From an uncultured Collinsella sp. (GTDB taxonomy: Bacteria > Actinomycetota > Coriobacteriia > Coriobacteriales > Coriobacteriaceae), in NCBI GenBank assembly GCA_934643435.1, contig CAKUCJ010000023.1, positions 1 through 10,415 of the forward strand: a DNA stretch of 10,415 nt, read 5' to 3'. The translations under genes and the position numbers were made by a program. Below the pieces are notes generated by a model, which saw nothing but the letters and a program-made list of their open reading frames with translations, was not told the origin of the DNA and made no database searches. Positions 1 to 6,633 of the stretch are shown here, in pieces; position 1 is the first letter of the stretch; each line of letters starts with the position of its first letter.

Positions 1-165
1 TACGTCCTCCCCTAGTCACATGTTCAGTAAACAGACGCATGTTTCGTTTTGTTCTGTTTACTAAATGTTTTACTCTTCTGTTTAGAAGTGTAACGCGAAA
101 TACCCGTAAACGGTAGAGAAATCAGCCTAAACGGTATGTAAACAAACTGAACATACAAGGGGAAC
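1..165 (-). promoter_or_regulatory. AT-rich control region of a gene starting just left of the window
   Basis: On the minus strand positions 13 to 1 read AGGGGAGGACGTA, a strong Shine-Dalgarno sequence, so a start codon probably lies immediately outside the left edge. The 150 bp before it are AT-rich and carry five TAAAC(A/G)G boxes (28-34, 54-60 reversed, 78-84 reversed, 107-113, 128-134), a further TAAAC at 139-143, and several small dyads: CTTCT/AGAAG (75-88), TACC/GGTA (101-115) and GTATGT/ACATAC (134-139/151-156). I could not assign a convincing -35/-10 pair. The density of boxes suggests that a repressor or activator binds several half-sites here. The identity of the controlled gene cannot be seen. 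There is no open reading frame of note in the region. Confidence 0.6.
26..62. repeat. Perfect 10-bp inverted repeat, AGTAAACAGA / TCTGTTTACT
   Basis: The arms are at 26-35 and 53-62 with a 17-bp spacer, so equivalent points of the half-sites are 27 bp apart. Each arm contains a TAAACAG box. The spacing is too wide for a single classic LacI operator of 14-20 bp with a central CG. It is compatible with two protein protomers or dimers bound on neighbouring turns. It lies about 30-60 bp upstream of the presumed left-hand start codon, which suits an operator overlapping the promoter or leader. No T-run follows, so it is not a terminator. Confidence 0.6.
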
Positions 166-190
166 AAAAAGAGGGCCCCGAAGGGCCCTC
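166..190 (-). terminator. Rho-independent terminator of the esterase/GH/PTS operon
   Basis: On the minus strand an 8-bp perfect stem GAGGGCCC/GGGCCCTC closes a TTCG tetraloop of the very stable C(UUCG)G type and is followed at once by five T residues (plus-strand A166-170). It lies about 90 bp past the stop codon of the PTS IIA gene. On the plus strand no T-run follows the stem, so it works in one direction only. It marks the 3' end of the operon and insulates the control region at 1-165. Confidence 0.92.
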
Positions 191-280
191 CCTATCCGCA
201 CATGTATGTAAACGAATCAACACCGCCCTGTTACCGCGAGTACACCACCCACGGTGATAAGCCGGCAGCAAAGTCCGTGG

Positions 281-598
281 CTACGCGCCCATCTTGCGAT
301 AGACGTCCACGAACTCTTTGGCAAGGATGCCAAAGCCCTCGGCACTCATAAGCTGGTCCTCGGCATGGACGACCAAAAGGTCGATGCTCAGGTCCTCGCC
401 GGCAGCCGTCTGCTGGACAAGGCCGCCGTGAGCCGCGTGACCCTCGGCATAATGCTGCTGGCCCTCGACGATCTTTGCCTCGGCCTCTTCGAACTTACCG
501 TCGCGGGCCAGGTGAATCGCATCGATATAGCAGCTACGCGCGCAGCCGACGCCTGCAATGATCTGAAAGCTCTGAAGCTGAATCTCTTCTGTCGTCAT
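281..598 (-). CDS. PTS lactose/cellobiose-family EIIA component
   Basis: This 105-residue cytoplasmic protein passes phosphate from HPr to its partner EIIB. It is full length for the family, which forms trimers of three-helix bundles. The phosphorylated histidine is His78 within VVHAEDQLM, the same number as in the Lactococcus lactis IIA-Lac protein, and Asp81 matches the aspartate that binds the structural metal ion there. The N-terminal FQIIAGVGCARS segment is the usual first-helix motif. The start codon lies 2 bp past the IIB stop codon, so translation is probably coupled; a GAGG sequence inside the end of the IIB gene can serve as ribosome binding site. It is the last gene of the operon. 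The substrate cannot be read from this subunit. It could equally be labelled cellobiose, diacetylchitobiose or lactose type. Confidence 0.93.
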   Translation of the reverse strand: MTTEEIQLQSFQIIAGVGCARSCYIDAIHLARDGKFEEAEAKIVEGQQHYAEGHAAHGGLVQQTAAGEDLSIDLLVVHAEDQLMSAEGFGILAKEFVDVYRKMGA

Positions 599-600
599 GC

Positions 601-903
601 TTAGAGCCTCATCAGTTCCTTGGCTTGGGCTAGCGCCTTAACGCCGTCCATCATGCCGTAGGTGGTCATGGGGATCACGCCCACCGGCACCTCGGGACAT
701 GCGGCGCAGACCTCGTCCTTGGCATAGCCAACCTGCGGCCCAAGCAGGATGCAGTCGGCATTGCGGCCAATGGTCGCGGCCTCGTTGACGGCGTGGGCGG
801 AGACCTCGCACTCCAGACCCTCGGCGTCAGCAGCCTTCTTGATGTTCTTCATGATGATGCTCGTGGACATGCCGCCGGCGCACATTAGAACGATGTTTTT
901 CAT
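601..903 (-). CDS. PTS lactose/cellobiose-family EIIB component
   Basis: This 100-residue cytoplasmic phosphocarrier takes phosphate from EIIA and gives it to the sugar bound by EIIC. The N-terminus MKNIVLMCAGGMSTS holds the active-site Cys8 and the following phosphate-binding loop typical of IIB-cellobiose proteins, which have a fold like low-molecular-weight tyrosine phosphatases. ILLGPQVGY near residue 60 is the second conserved family motif. I chose the ATG at 903 because AGGAAAGG stands 8 bp upstream and because the family starts right before this strand. An in-frame start at 930 would add nine residues without a good ribosome binding site. The gene lies 90 bp after the IIC stop codon, with a hairpin in the gap, and 2 bp before IIA. 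Confidence 0.93.
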   Translation of the reverse strand: MKNIVLMCAGGMSTSIIMKNIKKAADAEGLECEVSAHAVNEAATIGRNADCILLGPQVGYAKDEVCAACPEVPVGVIPMTTYGMMDGVKALAQAKELMRL

Positions 904-944
904 TGCAGTTCCTTTCCTGTAACCCCTCACAGGGACTTATATGT

Positions 945-970
945 TTCGGCGATCAACGCGATCGACCGAA
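945..970 (-). repeat. Intercistronic hairpin between IIC and IIB
   Basis: TTCGG-C-GATC, five bases, then GATC-GA-CCGAA form an interrupted dyad with a 4-bp inner and a 5-bp outer stem. It occupies the 90-bp gap between the IIC stop and the IIB start. No T-run follows on the minus strand, so read-through is expected. It may stabilise or separate the expression of IIC from that of the soluble subunits. This is inference from the sequence only. Confidence 0.4.
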
Positions 971-993
971 CCTTCGAACTTGTGGACAATGAC

Positions 994-2265
994 CTACTCG
1001 GCAGAAGCCTTTGCAGCAGCTTCCTCGGCCAGTGCCTCCTTATCGGCCATCTTGACGAACGGGATAAACAGCAGTCCGACCAGCAGGATTGCGGCGAGGA
1101 CGATTGCGACCAGGCCAATGCCGCCCGTAAAGAAGTTGCTGATGGGCAGCGGCACGACAAACGGCATGGAAATGGTCGGGTTAAATGCATTGCCCAGACC
1201 GAGCATCAGGCCGACGGCGGCAGCAATGCAGGCCACGGGCTTGAGCAGGATGTAGGGGATGAACATATAAGGGTTCATGGCAATGGGCGTACCGAAGATG
1301 ATGGGCTCGGAGATGTTGAAGAGTGCGGGCACCAGGGCAATCTTGGAGAGGGCCTTGTAGCGCTCGGACTTGGCCGTGAGCAGCGCAAGCTCCATGCCAA
1401 GGGCGTCAACAGAACCGACAGAGAACATGATGATGAACGACAGGTACGGCAGTGGCTGGCCGGCAACGAATGCCTCGGTGTTGGCAAGAGCGCAGGCCTG
1501 GATAACCGGCATGTACACGCCCATCAGGACGCTGGGGTGGATACCAAAGAAGAACAGCAGGTTGCACAGCGTAAAGTAAATGACAACGGCCCAGGGGCTG
1601 GAGCCCAGGAACATAACGGGAGTGGCAATGGTGCTGTTGATGAGGTTAAAGACATCGCCGAAGCTCGTCATGCCCATGCCCCACTTAACCAGAGCAGCCG
1701 TGGTGAAGATGACGATGGCGCAGAACATCGGAGACAGCGAATCGGTAACAAACTGCGGGACGGAATCGGGCATGGGAATAGCCATATGCTTCATAAGGAA
1801 GTTGAGCGCCTTGGGCACGATCAGTGCCACGAGCAGCGCCACGAACAGACCCGAGCTTCCCAGATAGCTGGTGGCGATAAACGTGGAGCCGTCCTCGGCA
1901 TGACCCAGCGGGATCAGGAGGAGCAAGACACCGATGGCCGCAACCGTCGACGTAAGGCCCTTGTTCTCAAGCACCTTGCCGTAGGCGTACGAGACCGAGG
2001 CACACATGTAGATGGCGCCGAGGTTCATGGTAACGACCAGCACATCGCTAATCGTTGCCGACATGCCGGTGCTGGTAAGGAACGCCTGCAGCGGCGGAAT
2101 CGGCAGTCCGTTGATAATAGACAGCAGCGCCACGCCCAACGTAACGGGCATGGTCGACATCATGCCGGACATAAGACCCTTTACGACCTTAAAGCTGCTC
2201 ACCTTGTGGGCAATGGGGCCCACATGCTTCTCGAGGAAGCCCTGCATCGAATCGAGAACGCTCAT
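994..2265 (-). CDS. PTS lactose/cellobiose-family EIIC membrane permease
   Basis: This 423-residue integral membrane protein binds the sugar and moves it across the membrane while it is phosphorylated by EIIB. Hydrophobic stretches fall at about residues 33-52, 74-92, 106-120, 138-155, 180-195, 228-241, 273-290, 337-357 and 385-404. The family signature FNISEPIIFGTPIAMNP is at 316-332, with the conserved Glu320. A GIHP motif at 241-244 supplies the histidine known to contact sugar in ChbC-type permeases. The short hydrophilic tail is alanine- and glutamate-rich. It is a free-standing IIC, not fused to IIB. The ATG at 2265 has AGAGAGG about 15 bp upstream, a rather long spacing, and no better in-frame start is seen. 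A 95-bp gap with a hairpin separates it from the glycosidase gene. The substrate is unknown; the neighbours point to a plant-type glycoside rather than plain cellobiose. Confidence 0.93.
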   Translation of the reverse strand: MSVLDSMQGFLEKHVGPIAHKVSSFKVVKGLMSGMMSTMPVTLGVALLSIINGLPIPPLQAFLTSTGMSATISDVLVVTMNLGAIYMCASVSYAYGKVLENKGLTSTVAAIGVLLLLIPLGHAEDGSTFIATSYLGSSGLFVALLVALIVPKALNFLMKHMAIPMPDSVPQFVTDSLSPMFCAIVIFTTAALVKWGMGMTSFGDVFNLINSTIATPVMFLGSSPWAVVIYFTLCNLLFFFGIHPSVLMGVYMPVIQACALANTEAFVAGQPLPYLSFIIMFSVGSVDALGMELALLTAKSERYKALSKIALVPALFNISEPIIFGTPIAMNPYMFIPYILLKPVACIAAAVGLMLGLGNAFNPTISMPFVVPLPISNFFTGGIGLVAIVLAAILLVGLLFIPFVKMADKEALAEEAAAKASAE

Positions 2266-2309
2266 TTCGTGTCCACTGATCCTCTCTTAACGGTTCACGT
2301 AGTTGTCAA

Positions 2310-2338
2310 GCGGGAAATTGCGGCCGACTCTTTCCCGC
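2310..2338 (-). repeat. Intercistronic hairpin between glycosidase and IIC genes
   Basis: A perfect 8-bp inverted repeat, TTTCCCGC against GCGGGAAA (2310-2317 and 2331-2338), encloses 13 bases. On the minus strand it follows the glycosidase stop codon by about 20 bp and is followed by TTGACAACT rather than a T-run, so it is a poor terminator. It may be an mRNA stability or partial-attenuation element that sets a different level for the enzymes and the transporter. The TTGACA just after it resembles a -35 box, but I found no matching -10 box. Confidence 0.5.
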
Positions 2339-2360
2339 CTATGACCAAAGAAAAATATGG

Positions 2361-3983
2361 TTATGCCTTGCGCTCGAGGGTGAGGAGCCAGTCTCCAACC
2401 TCGGGTTTATCAGGCAGGGTGATGCTGTCCGTGGCGGCAAGGATGTCCTCGCCACCACGGTATGCGCCCGTGCGAGGGTTAAACCATCGGCTCGCATAGG
2501 CAGCGCCCGTCGGCACGCCCTCGATAGCAAGCTTTCGGCGCACGGTATCGCCAAAGTACGCGACGATGCGCGAAAGGTCCTGGTTGGCAGTTACCAACGG
2601 AGCCTTGTTGGCAAACAAGTTGCCCGCATCGACGGTTTCGTAGGGAGCAAGCTCCCAGAAGTGATTGTCTTCGTAGAAAGAGCGCATGTAGCCCATCTGG
2701 ACCGCGCCCTCTCCATCTACCGCCTGGGCCCACGTAATGCCAAAACGGTTGAAGATCGCCATAAAGGGGTCGAGTTCTTTGGGGCTTTCCCACACGTTGT
2801 CCCAGATTCCCTGGGCACCGTAGGTATAGCCGGCACCACCCGCCTGCATGCAGATATACGCCACGCGGCGCAACATGTCTGCAGTGCATAGGCGTGTGCC
2901 CATCTCCTCGAGCGTCGAGCAAAACTCATAGAGCGCCTCACCCTCTACAAAGGGCTTGTCGCCATACTTGGCAAGATAGTCATAGTAATCGCTCGCCTTA
3001 ATGAGGTAGTCGCCATGGCCGGCCTGGTTGAGCGTAAAGTCCATCCAGAGCTCGTCCTGGTAGTAATCGGCAAAGGGGCGCTCGTTGGTATAGTGCGCTG
3101 TCGCCAGGTGACCATAGCCATCGCGGGCCTCAATCTCCAAGGCAACCTCGCGCCAGCCTTCCAAGAAGGCCGCGCGGTTCTCCTCGCCGTATCCGGCAAC
3201 CTCGCCGGCAAGCGTCCACACCATCGGGTACGCACCGTAGCGCGCTACCAGATAGCGGGCCAGGTGCTTTTGATGCTCTACGCCGTGCTCGCCGCGAATG
3301 GAAAACGCCCACGACTGGCCAAGCGCGTTGACCAAACCCGCATCGGCGATATAAGCCATGCGGCGGTCGAGTTCCTGCTGGTAAAAGGCAACGTTGGGCA
3401 GGTCCTCTGCGCCCTTGGGCATGCCGCCGTCAATCCAATAACGGTCGGCCGCGCCCATGTCCGAACGCAGGTTGGTCTGATAGACGGTAAAGCCCTGCTT
3501 GGCACGAAGATCGACCATGCCGCAAAACTGACTCGTCATGCCAGGATGGTTCGACTTATCCCAGCTCTCGCGATAGGCAAACTCCCAATGGGTGTCGCCC
3601 AGCCAAAAGAACGGCGTACCATCCGCATAGGCAAACAGATGCGGATTGTCCGCAACACGGATAAAACCGTGGCGGTACAGGTCGAGCTCGCCCGTGTAGG
3701 GCACGGCGTTGATGCGGCCCGCGCGGCCGTTAAGACCGGTCTGCTCGGGGGCCTCGATGACATAGTTCCAGGCACCCAACTCGGTCGGGGCAAACGAAAC
3801 GCGATAGGTACGGTCGCCATCCCAGTAGGCCTCACGACGGACCACCCTGCCGCTCGGTCCGGCAAACTCTGCCCAAATCTCAACATCCAAAAATGGATTA
3901 TCGAACGAGCAGGCGCTCTCAAACGTCAGGACAACCGGACGCCAAATCTCGGCAACAACATCTTGGTTCAACGTCGTATCCAT
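2361..3983 (-). CDS. Apiosidase-like (GH140-type, DUF5060/DUF4038) glycoside hydrolase
   Basis: This 540-residue enzyme has three parts. An N-terminal beta-sandwich of the DUF5060 type covers about residues 10-100. A TIM-barrel of the DUF4038/apiosidase-like family runs from about 107 to 450, beginning RHGFIRVADNPHLFAYADG and containing FFWLGDTHWEF. A small C-terminal beta domain of the collagen-binding-2 or DUF5605 kind, with RWFNPRTGAY at 499-508, ends the protein. The likely acid/base is Glu261 (WTLAGEV) and the likely nucleophile Glu349 (KPFVEGEALYE), by position on barrel strands 4 and 7. AGGAGYTYGAQGIWDN at 381-396 is a strong family marker. No signal peptide is present, so it should act in the cytoplasm on imported sugar, unlike the secreted Bacteroides apiosidases. 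The start has GAGAGGGG 7 bp upstream and lies 29 bp after the esterase gene. Cleavage of an apiosyl or similar terminal pentose is a guess; the family is mostly uncharacterised. Confidence 0.82.
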   Translation of the reverse strand: MDTTLNQDVVAEIWRPVVLTFESACSFDNPFLDVEIWAEFAGPSGRVVRREAYWDGDRTYRVSFAPTELGAWNYVIEAPEQTGLNGRAGRINAVPYTGELDLYRHGFIRVADNPHLFAYADGTPFFWLGDTHWEFAYRESWDKSNHPGMTSQFCGMVDLRAKQGFTVYQTNLRSDMGAADRYWIDGGMPKGAEDLPNVAFYQQELDRRMAYIADAGLVNALGQSWAFSIRGEHGVEHQKHLARYLVARYGAYPMVWTLAGEVAGYGEENRAAFLEGWREVALEIEARDGYGHLATAHYTNERPFADYYQDELWMDFTLNQAGHGDYLIKASDYYDYLAKYGDKPFVEGEALYEFCSTLEEMGTRLCTADMLRRVAYICMQAGGAGYTYGAQGIWDNVWESPKELDPFMAIFNRFGITWAQAVDGEGAVQMGYMRSFYEDNHFWELAPYETVDAGNLFANKAPLVTANQDLSRIVAYFGDTVRRKLAIEGVPTGAAYASRWFNPRTGAYRGGEDILAATDSITLPDKPEVGDWLLTLERKA

Positions 3984-4012
3984 TACAGACCCCTCTCCGG
4001 TCTTAATACCTA

Positions 4013-5485
4013 CTAGTTCAGTCCCCGCTCGCTCGCGGACCTCACGGCAAAGTCAACGATCGCTTGGGCGTCTTCGGCACAGACAAAGCCTTGCAACACC
4101 TCAATCGCCGTATCGCGCTCGCACAGGGCGCGGTAGTTTTCGAGCGATCCGTACAGCTCCTTGAGCATCGATGCCGAGAACGACTCCATGTGGCCAAACA
4201 GGCCGTCCTTGTCGCTCGTCTTATCGACCGTGCCCTGGCCCGGCTCCACCAGACTCGTATTGGAGTAGCGGGCAAACGGATGCTCGAGCAGGCAGGTGCG
4301 AAGGCCGCCCTTGGTGTTGCCCAGGGCATCCTTGACGTTCTCGCCGTTCGTATCCAGCTCGATGCGCGGGCATGTTGCCGGAGCCACCCCCGTGCGAACC
4401 CAACGAAACAGGTTGCGGAAGGCAGCGTGGAAGAGATACTGCGACGGGTAGGCGTTTGATTCGGCATGCTTGCCGACATACACCGGAAGGTGGTCGATAC
4501 GCTTAAGGTCCTCGTCGTCCTGGTAATAGTCGACATAGCTCCACTGTGTGTCGTGGGAGGCGCCTGTCACCTCGTACAGCCGGTACTTAAAATCGGGATC
4601 GTCGCTATCGGGCATAAGCGTGCGCCAGCTCTCAAAGCGGCCGTTTTCGCTTTCGGTCTGAAGCGCGATAAACGGCTCTTCGACGTGCTCGACGCGCAAC
4701 AGGTGATGCGCATACCCTCGGTTGCTCTCGTATTGGTTCACGGGGATGCACAGCGAATGGATGCCGCCACCAGACAGGTATCCGTCAAATACGCGACCGT
4801 CGCGGCGCGCGTCCTTGCGGTAGGCAAAGCTGTTGAGGTAGCGGAACAGATAGGCGCCGGACTGAGACCATCCTGTAAGGCAAATTGCCTGGCGAGGATA
4901 GTCGCGGATCGGGTTAAGGTCGGAGTCTCCGCGCAAGAGCCACGCAAGGTCGGTCAGCATGTCCCAAAACAAGCCCGTCTCGTAGGTAAGGTCCATATCG
5001 GGAAGCGCGCCGCCACGCTCAAGATCGACCGGATCAAAATTAAACGGACGCTCGGGGGTCGGATTTGCCCAGCTCATAAAGGCATAGCGGTCGGGGTTGA
5101 ACTCCTTGAGCTTGGCGATGGTGTTGGGCTTGCTGGTAATGCCCACATAGATATCGCCAGAGCGCACAAACTCGCCGTGACCCAGAATCCACATGCGCTC
5201 GATTTCCATAAACGATGTGGGATTGATGATCTCCACGACCACATTGCCACTCGCTTGCGCCGGATTTTTCGGAGCACGAACAACGATCCGATTGGAATAA
5301 GGGGCGTCGGCAGTCATGACCTCCACACCGCCGTCTTCGTCGGCGGTGCGATACACGTTGGCGGTACCGTCAACGCGATACTCGCGCTCGACGTAATCCT
5401 TTGCACTCAGATGACAGTAGCGCTCGGCGCTCGAAAACGGATAGCTCTCATCCGTAATGGGCATTTCAAAAATACCGCTGATCAT
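4013..5485 (-). CDS. Alpha/beta-hydrolase-domain protein (Abhydrolase_10 type), putative esterase
   Basis: This is the first gene of the operon, 490 residues, and probably hydrolyses an ester on an imported or incoming glycoside. The nucleophile elbow is LTGWSQSGAYL, with Ser207 in the G-x-S-Q-S-G form used by the Abhydrolase_10 family instead of strict GxSxG. His311 in GASHD is the likely catalytic histidine. An acidic residue of QTESE (Glu278 or Glu280) is the likely third member. There is no signal peptide or membrane segment, so it is cytoplasmic. The N-terminal 60 residues hold a beta-rich segment, and the C-terminal 90 residues form a helical extension ending in SERGLN. The ATG at 5485 has AAGGGGG 6 bp upstream. 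The gene faces the LacI-type regulator across 152 bp, which suggests direct control. Peptidase or lactonase activity cannot be ruled out. The family assignment comes from motif recall, with no search behind it. Confidence 0.78.
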   Translation of the reverse strand: MISGIFEMPITDESYPFSSAERYCHLSAKDYVEREYRVDGTANVYRTADEDGGVEVMTADAPYSNRIVVRAPKNPAQASGNVVVEIINPTSFMEIERMWILGHGEFVRSGDIYVGITSKPNTIAKLKEFNPDRYAFMSWANPTPERPFNFDPVDLERGGALPDMDLTYETGLFWDMLTDLAWLLRGDSDLNPIRDYPRQAICLTGWSQSGAYLFRYLNSFAYRKDARRDGRVFDGYLSGGGIHSLCIPVNQYESNRGYAHHLLRVEHVEEPFIALQTESENGRFESWRTLMPDSDDPDFKYRLYEVTGASHDTQWSYVDYYQDDEDLKRIDHLPVYVGKHAESNAYPSQYLFHAAFRNLFRWVRTGVAPATCPRIELDTNGENVKDALGNTKGGLRTCLLEHPFARYSNTSLVEPGQGTVDKTSDKDGLFGHMESFSASMLKELYGSLENYRALCERDTAIEVLQGFVCAEDAQAIVDFAVRSASERGLN

Positions 5486-5637
5486 CTCGTCCCCCTTGCT
5501 GTTGCGTTTGCTGAGACAGACTCTACTGGGGACGCTACTTAACTTCTATTGATTCTTAAGTTGAGTTACTAATTATTTAGCTTAATAAACAGCCTGGTGT
5601 TAAGCTCATGGTAAGTTCACAAACGTTAGGAACCACC
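5486..5637. promoter_or_regulatory. Divergent promoter/operator region between the PTS operon and lacI-type gene 1
   Basis: This AT-rich gap must hold promoters in both directions. For the plus-strand regulator a candidate is TTGAGT (5561-5566), 17 bp, AATAAA (5584-5589); it matches the consensus only 4 of 6 at each box. A near-perfect 16-bp palindrome TTATTTAGCTTAATAA (5573-5588, 14 of 16 symmetrical) covers the spacer and -10 box and is the best operator candidate. A wider dyad ACTTAACTT/AAGTTGAGT (5537-5545/5558-5566, 8 of 9) lies beside it, towards the operon side. A TAAACAG box is at 5586-5592. No clear -35/-10 pair was found for the esterase operon. Binding of the adjacent LacI-type protein is inferred from position. 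Confidence 0.6.
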
Positions 5638-6633
5638 ATGGCCGTTACTGCAAAACAAATCGCTGACCAGCTGGGAATTTCGGCAGCGGCCGTTTCCCTT
5701 GCACTTAACAATCGACGCGGCGTAAGCAAAAAAACACGGCAGCTGGTACTGAGCACCGCCGAAGCTCTAGGTTACGACTTTAGTAAGATTAAGTTCGAGC
5801 GCCAAAAGAGCGGAACCGTTGCCTTGGTTGCCTTTAACCGGCGCCGCATCTTTACGACCCCCTTCTTCGCCGATATGCTCGCCGGAGTCGAGGGTACCCT
5901 TAGGCACGCGGGATTCTCGTTTTCGCTGGTGAACTACTCGCCGTTCGAAAACACTCAGCAACAGATCGCCGACATCGCCGAAGCGCAATACGATGGTGTC
6001 ATCATCCTTGCAACCGAGATGTTCGAGTCGGATTTTATGCCGTTTGCATCGCTGGACTGTCCTCTGCTGCTGTTGGACTCATGCATGAGCGCTGGGGTCG
6101 ATACGGTCAAGATCGACAATGCCGCCAGCATGATGCTAGCCGTGCAGTACCTGCATTCGAAGTATGGATCTGTCCCCGGGCTGTTAACGACGCCCGTTAC
6201 CGTGGGCAACTTCACCGAACGGCGCTTCGCCTACGAGCACGCCATCGGTCAGCTATCAGGCTCGGAAAAGTTCGGCACCATCCACGAGCTCGCCGTCGCC
6301 CCAGATGAGGCATACGCCGGCATGCTCGACATTATTGATTCGGGCGAACCCCTCGTCCAAAACTACGTCGCTGTCTTTGACGATATAGCTATTGGGGCCA
6401 TGAAGGCCTTTATCGAGCGTGGTTATCGCGTGCCCGATGACGTACGCATCGTCGGCTTCGACAACAACGCCGGCGGAACCTACGTGCAGCCACAACTGAC
6501 CACGCTCAATGTTCCTTCGGAGTATATGGGCGCCATCGCCGCACGGCGCCTCGTCGAGATTATCGACGAGGCCGAACACCACCCGCTCAAGATCGAGCTG
6601 GGGGCATCGCTCATCAAGCGCCGTTCTGCCTAG
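5638..6633 (+). CDS. LacI/GalR-type transcriptional regulator 1
   Basis: This 331-residue protein is a DNA-binding repressor or activator that senses a sugar. Its N-terminus holds the helix-turn-helix AKQIADQLGISAAAVSLAL at residues 5-23, and a periplasmic-binding-protein-like effector domain follows from about residue 58. The C-terminal VRIVGFDNN segment and LTTLNVPSEYMG are standard family marks. The usual hinge sequence, tyrosine-x-proline-asparagine-x-x-alanine-arginine, is missing; LGYDFSKIKFERQ stands there, as in a subgroup of LacI proteins with a modified hinge. I took the ATG at 5638 (AGGA 6 bp upstream) over the one at 5608, because the HTH begins right after it and the upstream start has no ribosome binding site. 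It diverges from the esterase/glycosidase/PTS operon and most likely controls it. Its stop codon overlaps that of the next regulator gene. Confidence 0.92.
   Translation: MAVTAKQIADQLGISAAAVSLALNNRRGVSKKTRQLVLSTAEALGYDFSKIKFERQKSGTVALVAFNRRRIFTTPFFADMLAGVEGTLRHAGFSFSLVNYSPFENTQQQIADIAEAQYDGVIILATEMFESDFMPFASLDCPLLLLDSCMSAGVDTVKIDNAASMMLAVQYLHSKYGSVPGLLTTPVTVGNFTERRFAYEHAIGQLSGSEKFGTIHELAVAPDEAYAGMLDIIDSGEPLVQNYVAVFDDIAIGAMKAFIERGYRVPDDVRIVGFDNNAGGTYVQPQLTTLNVPSEYMGAIAARRLVEIIDEAEHHPLKIELGASLIKRRSA

Noticed and set aside
2281..2310. TTGACA after the hairpin at 2310-2338 as an internal promoter for IIC
   Set aside because: No acceptable -10 hexamer 15-19 bp downstream.
982..2499. 505-codon open frame on the plus strand across the IIC gene and part of the glycosidase gene
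   Set aside because: It is antisense to two well-recognised genes, its product is rich in His, Arg, Gln and Gly without any domain, and its length follows from the codon bias of GC-rich DNA on the opposite strand.
3015..5542. Plus-strand open frames of 333 and 358 codons (3015-4016 and 4466-5542)
   Set aside because: They are antisense to the glycosidase and esterase genes, show no recognisable family or ribosome binding site, and are mirror images of the real coding bias.
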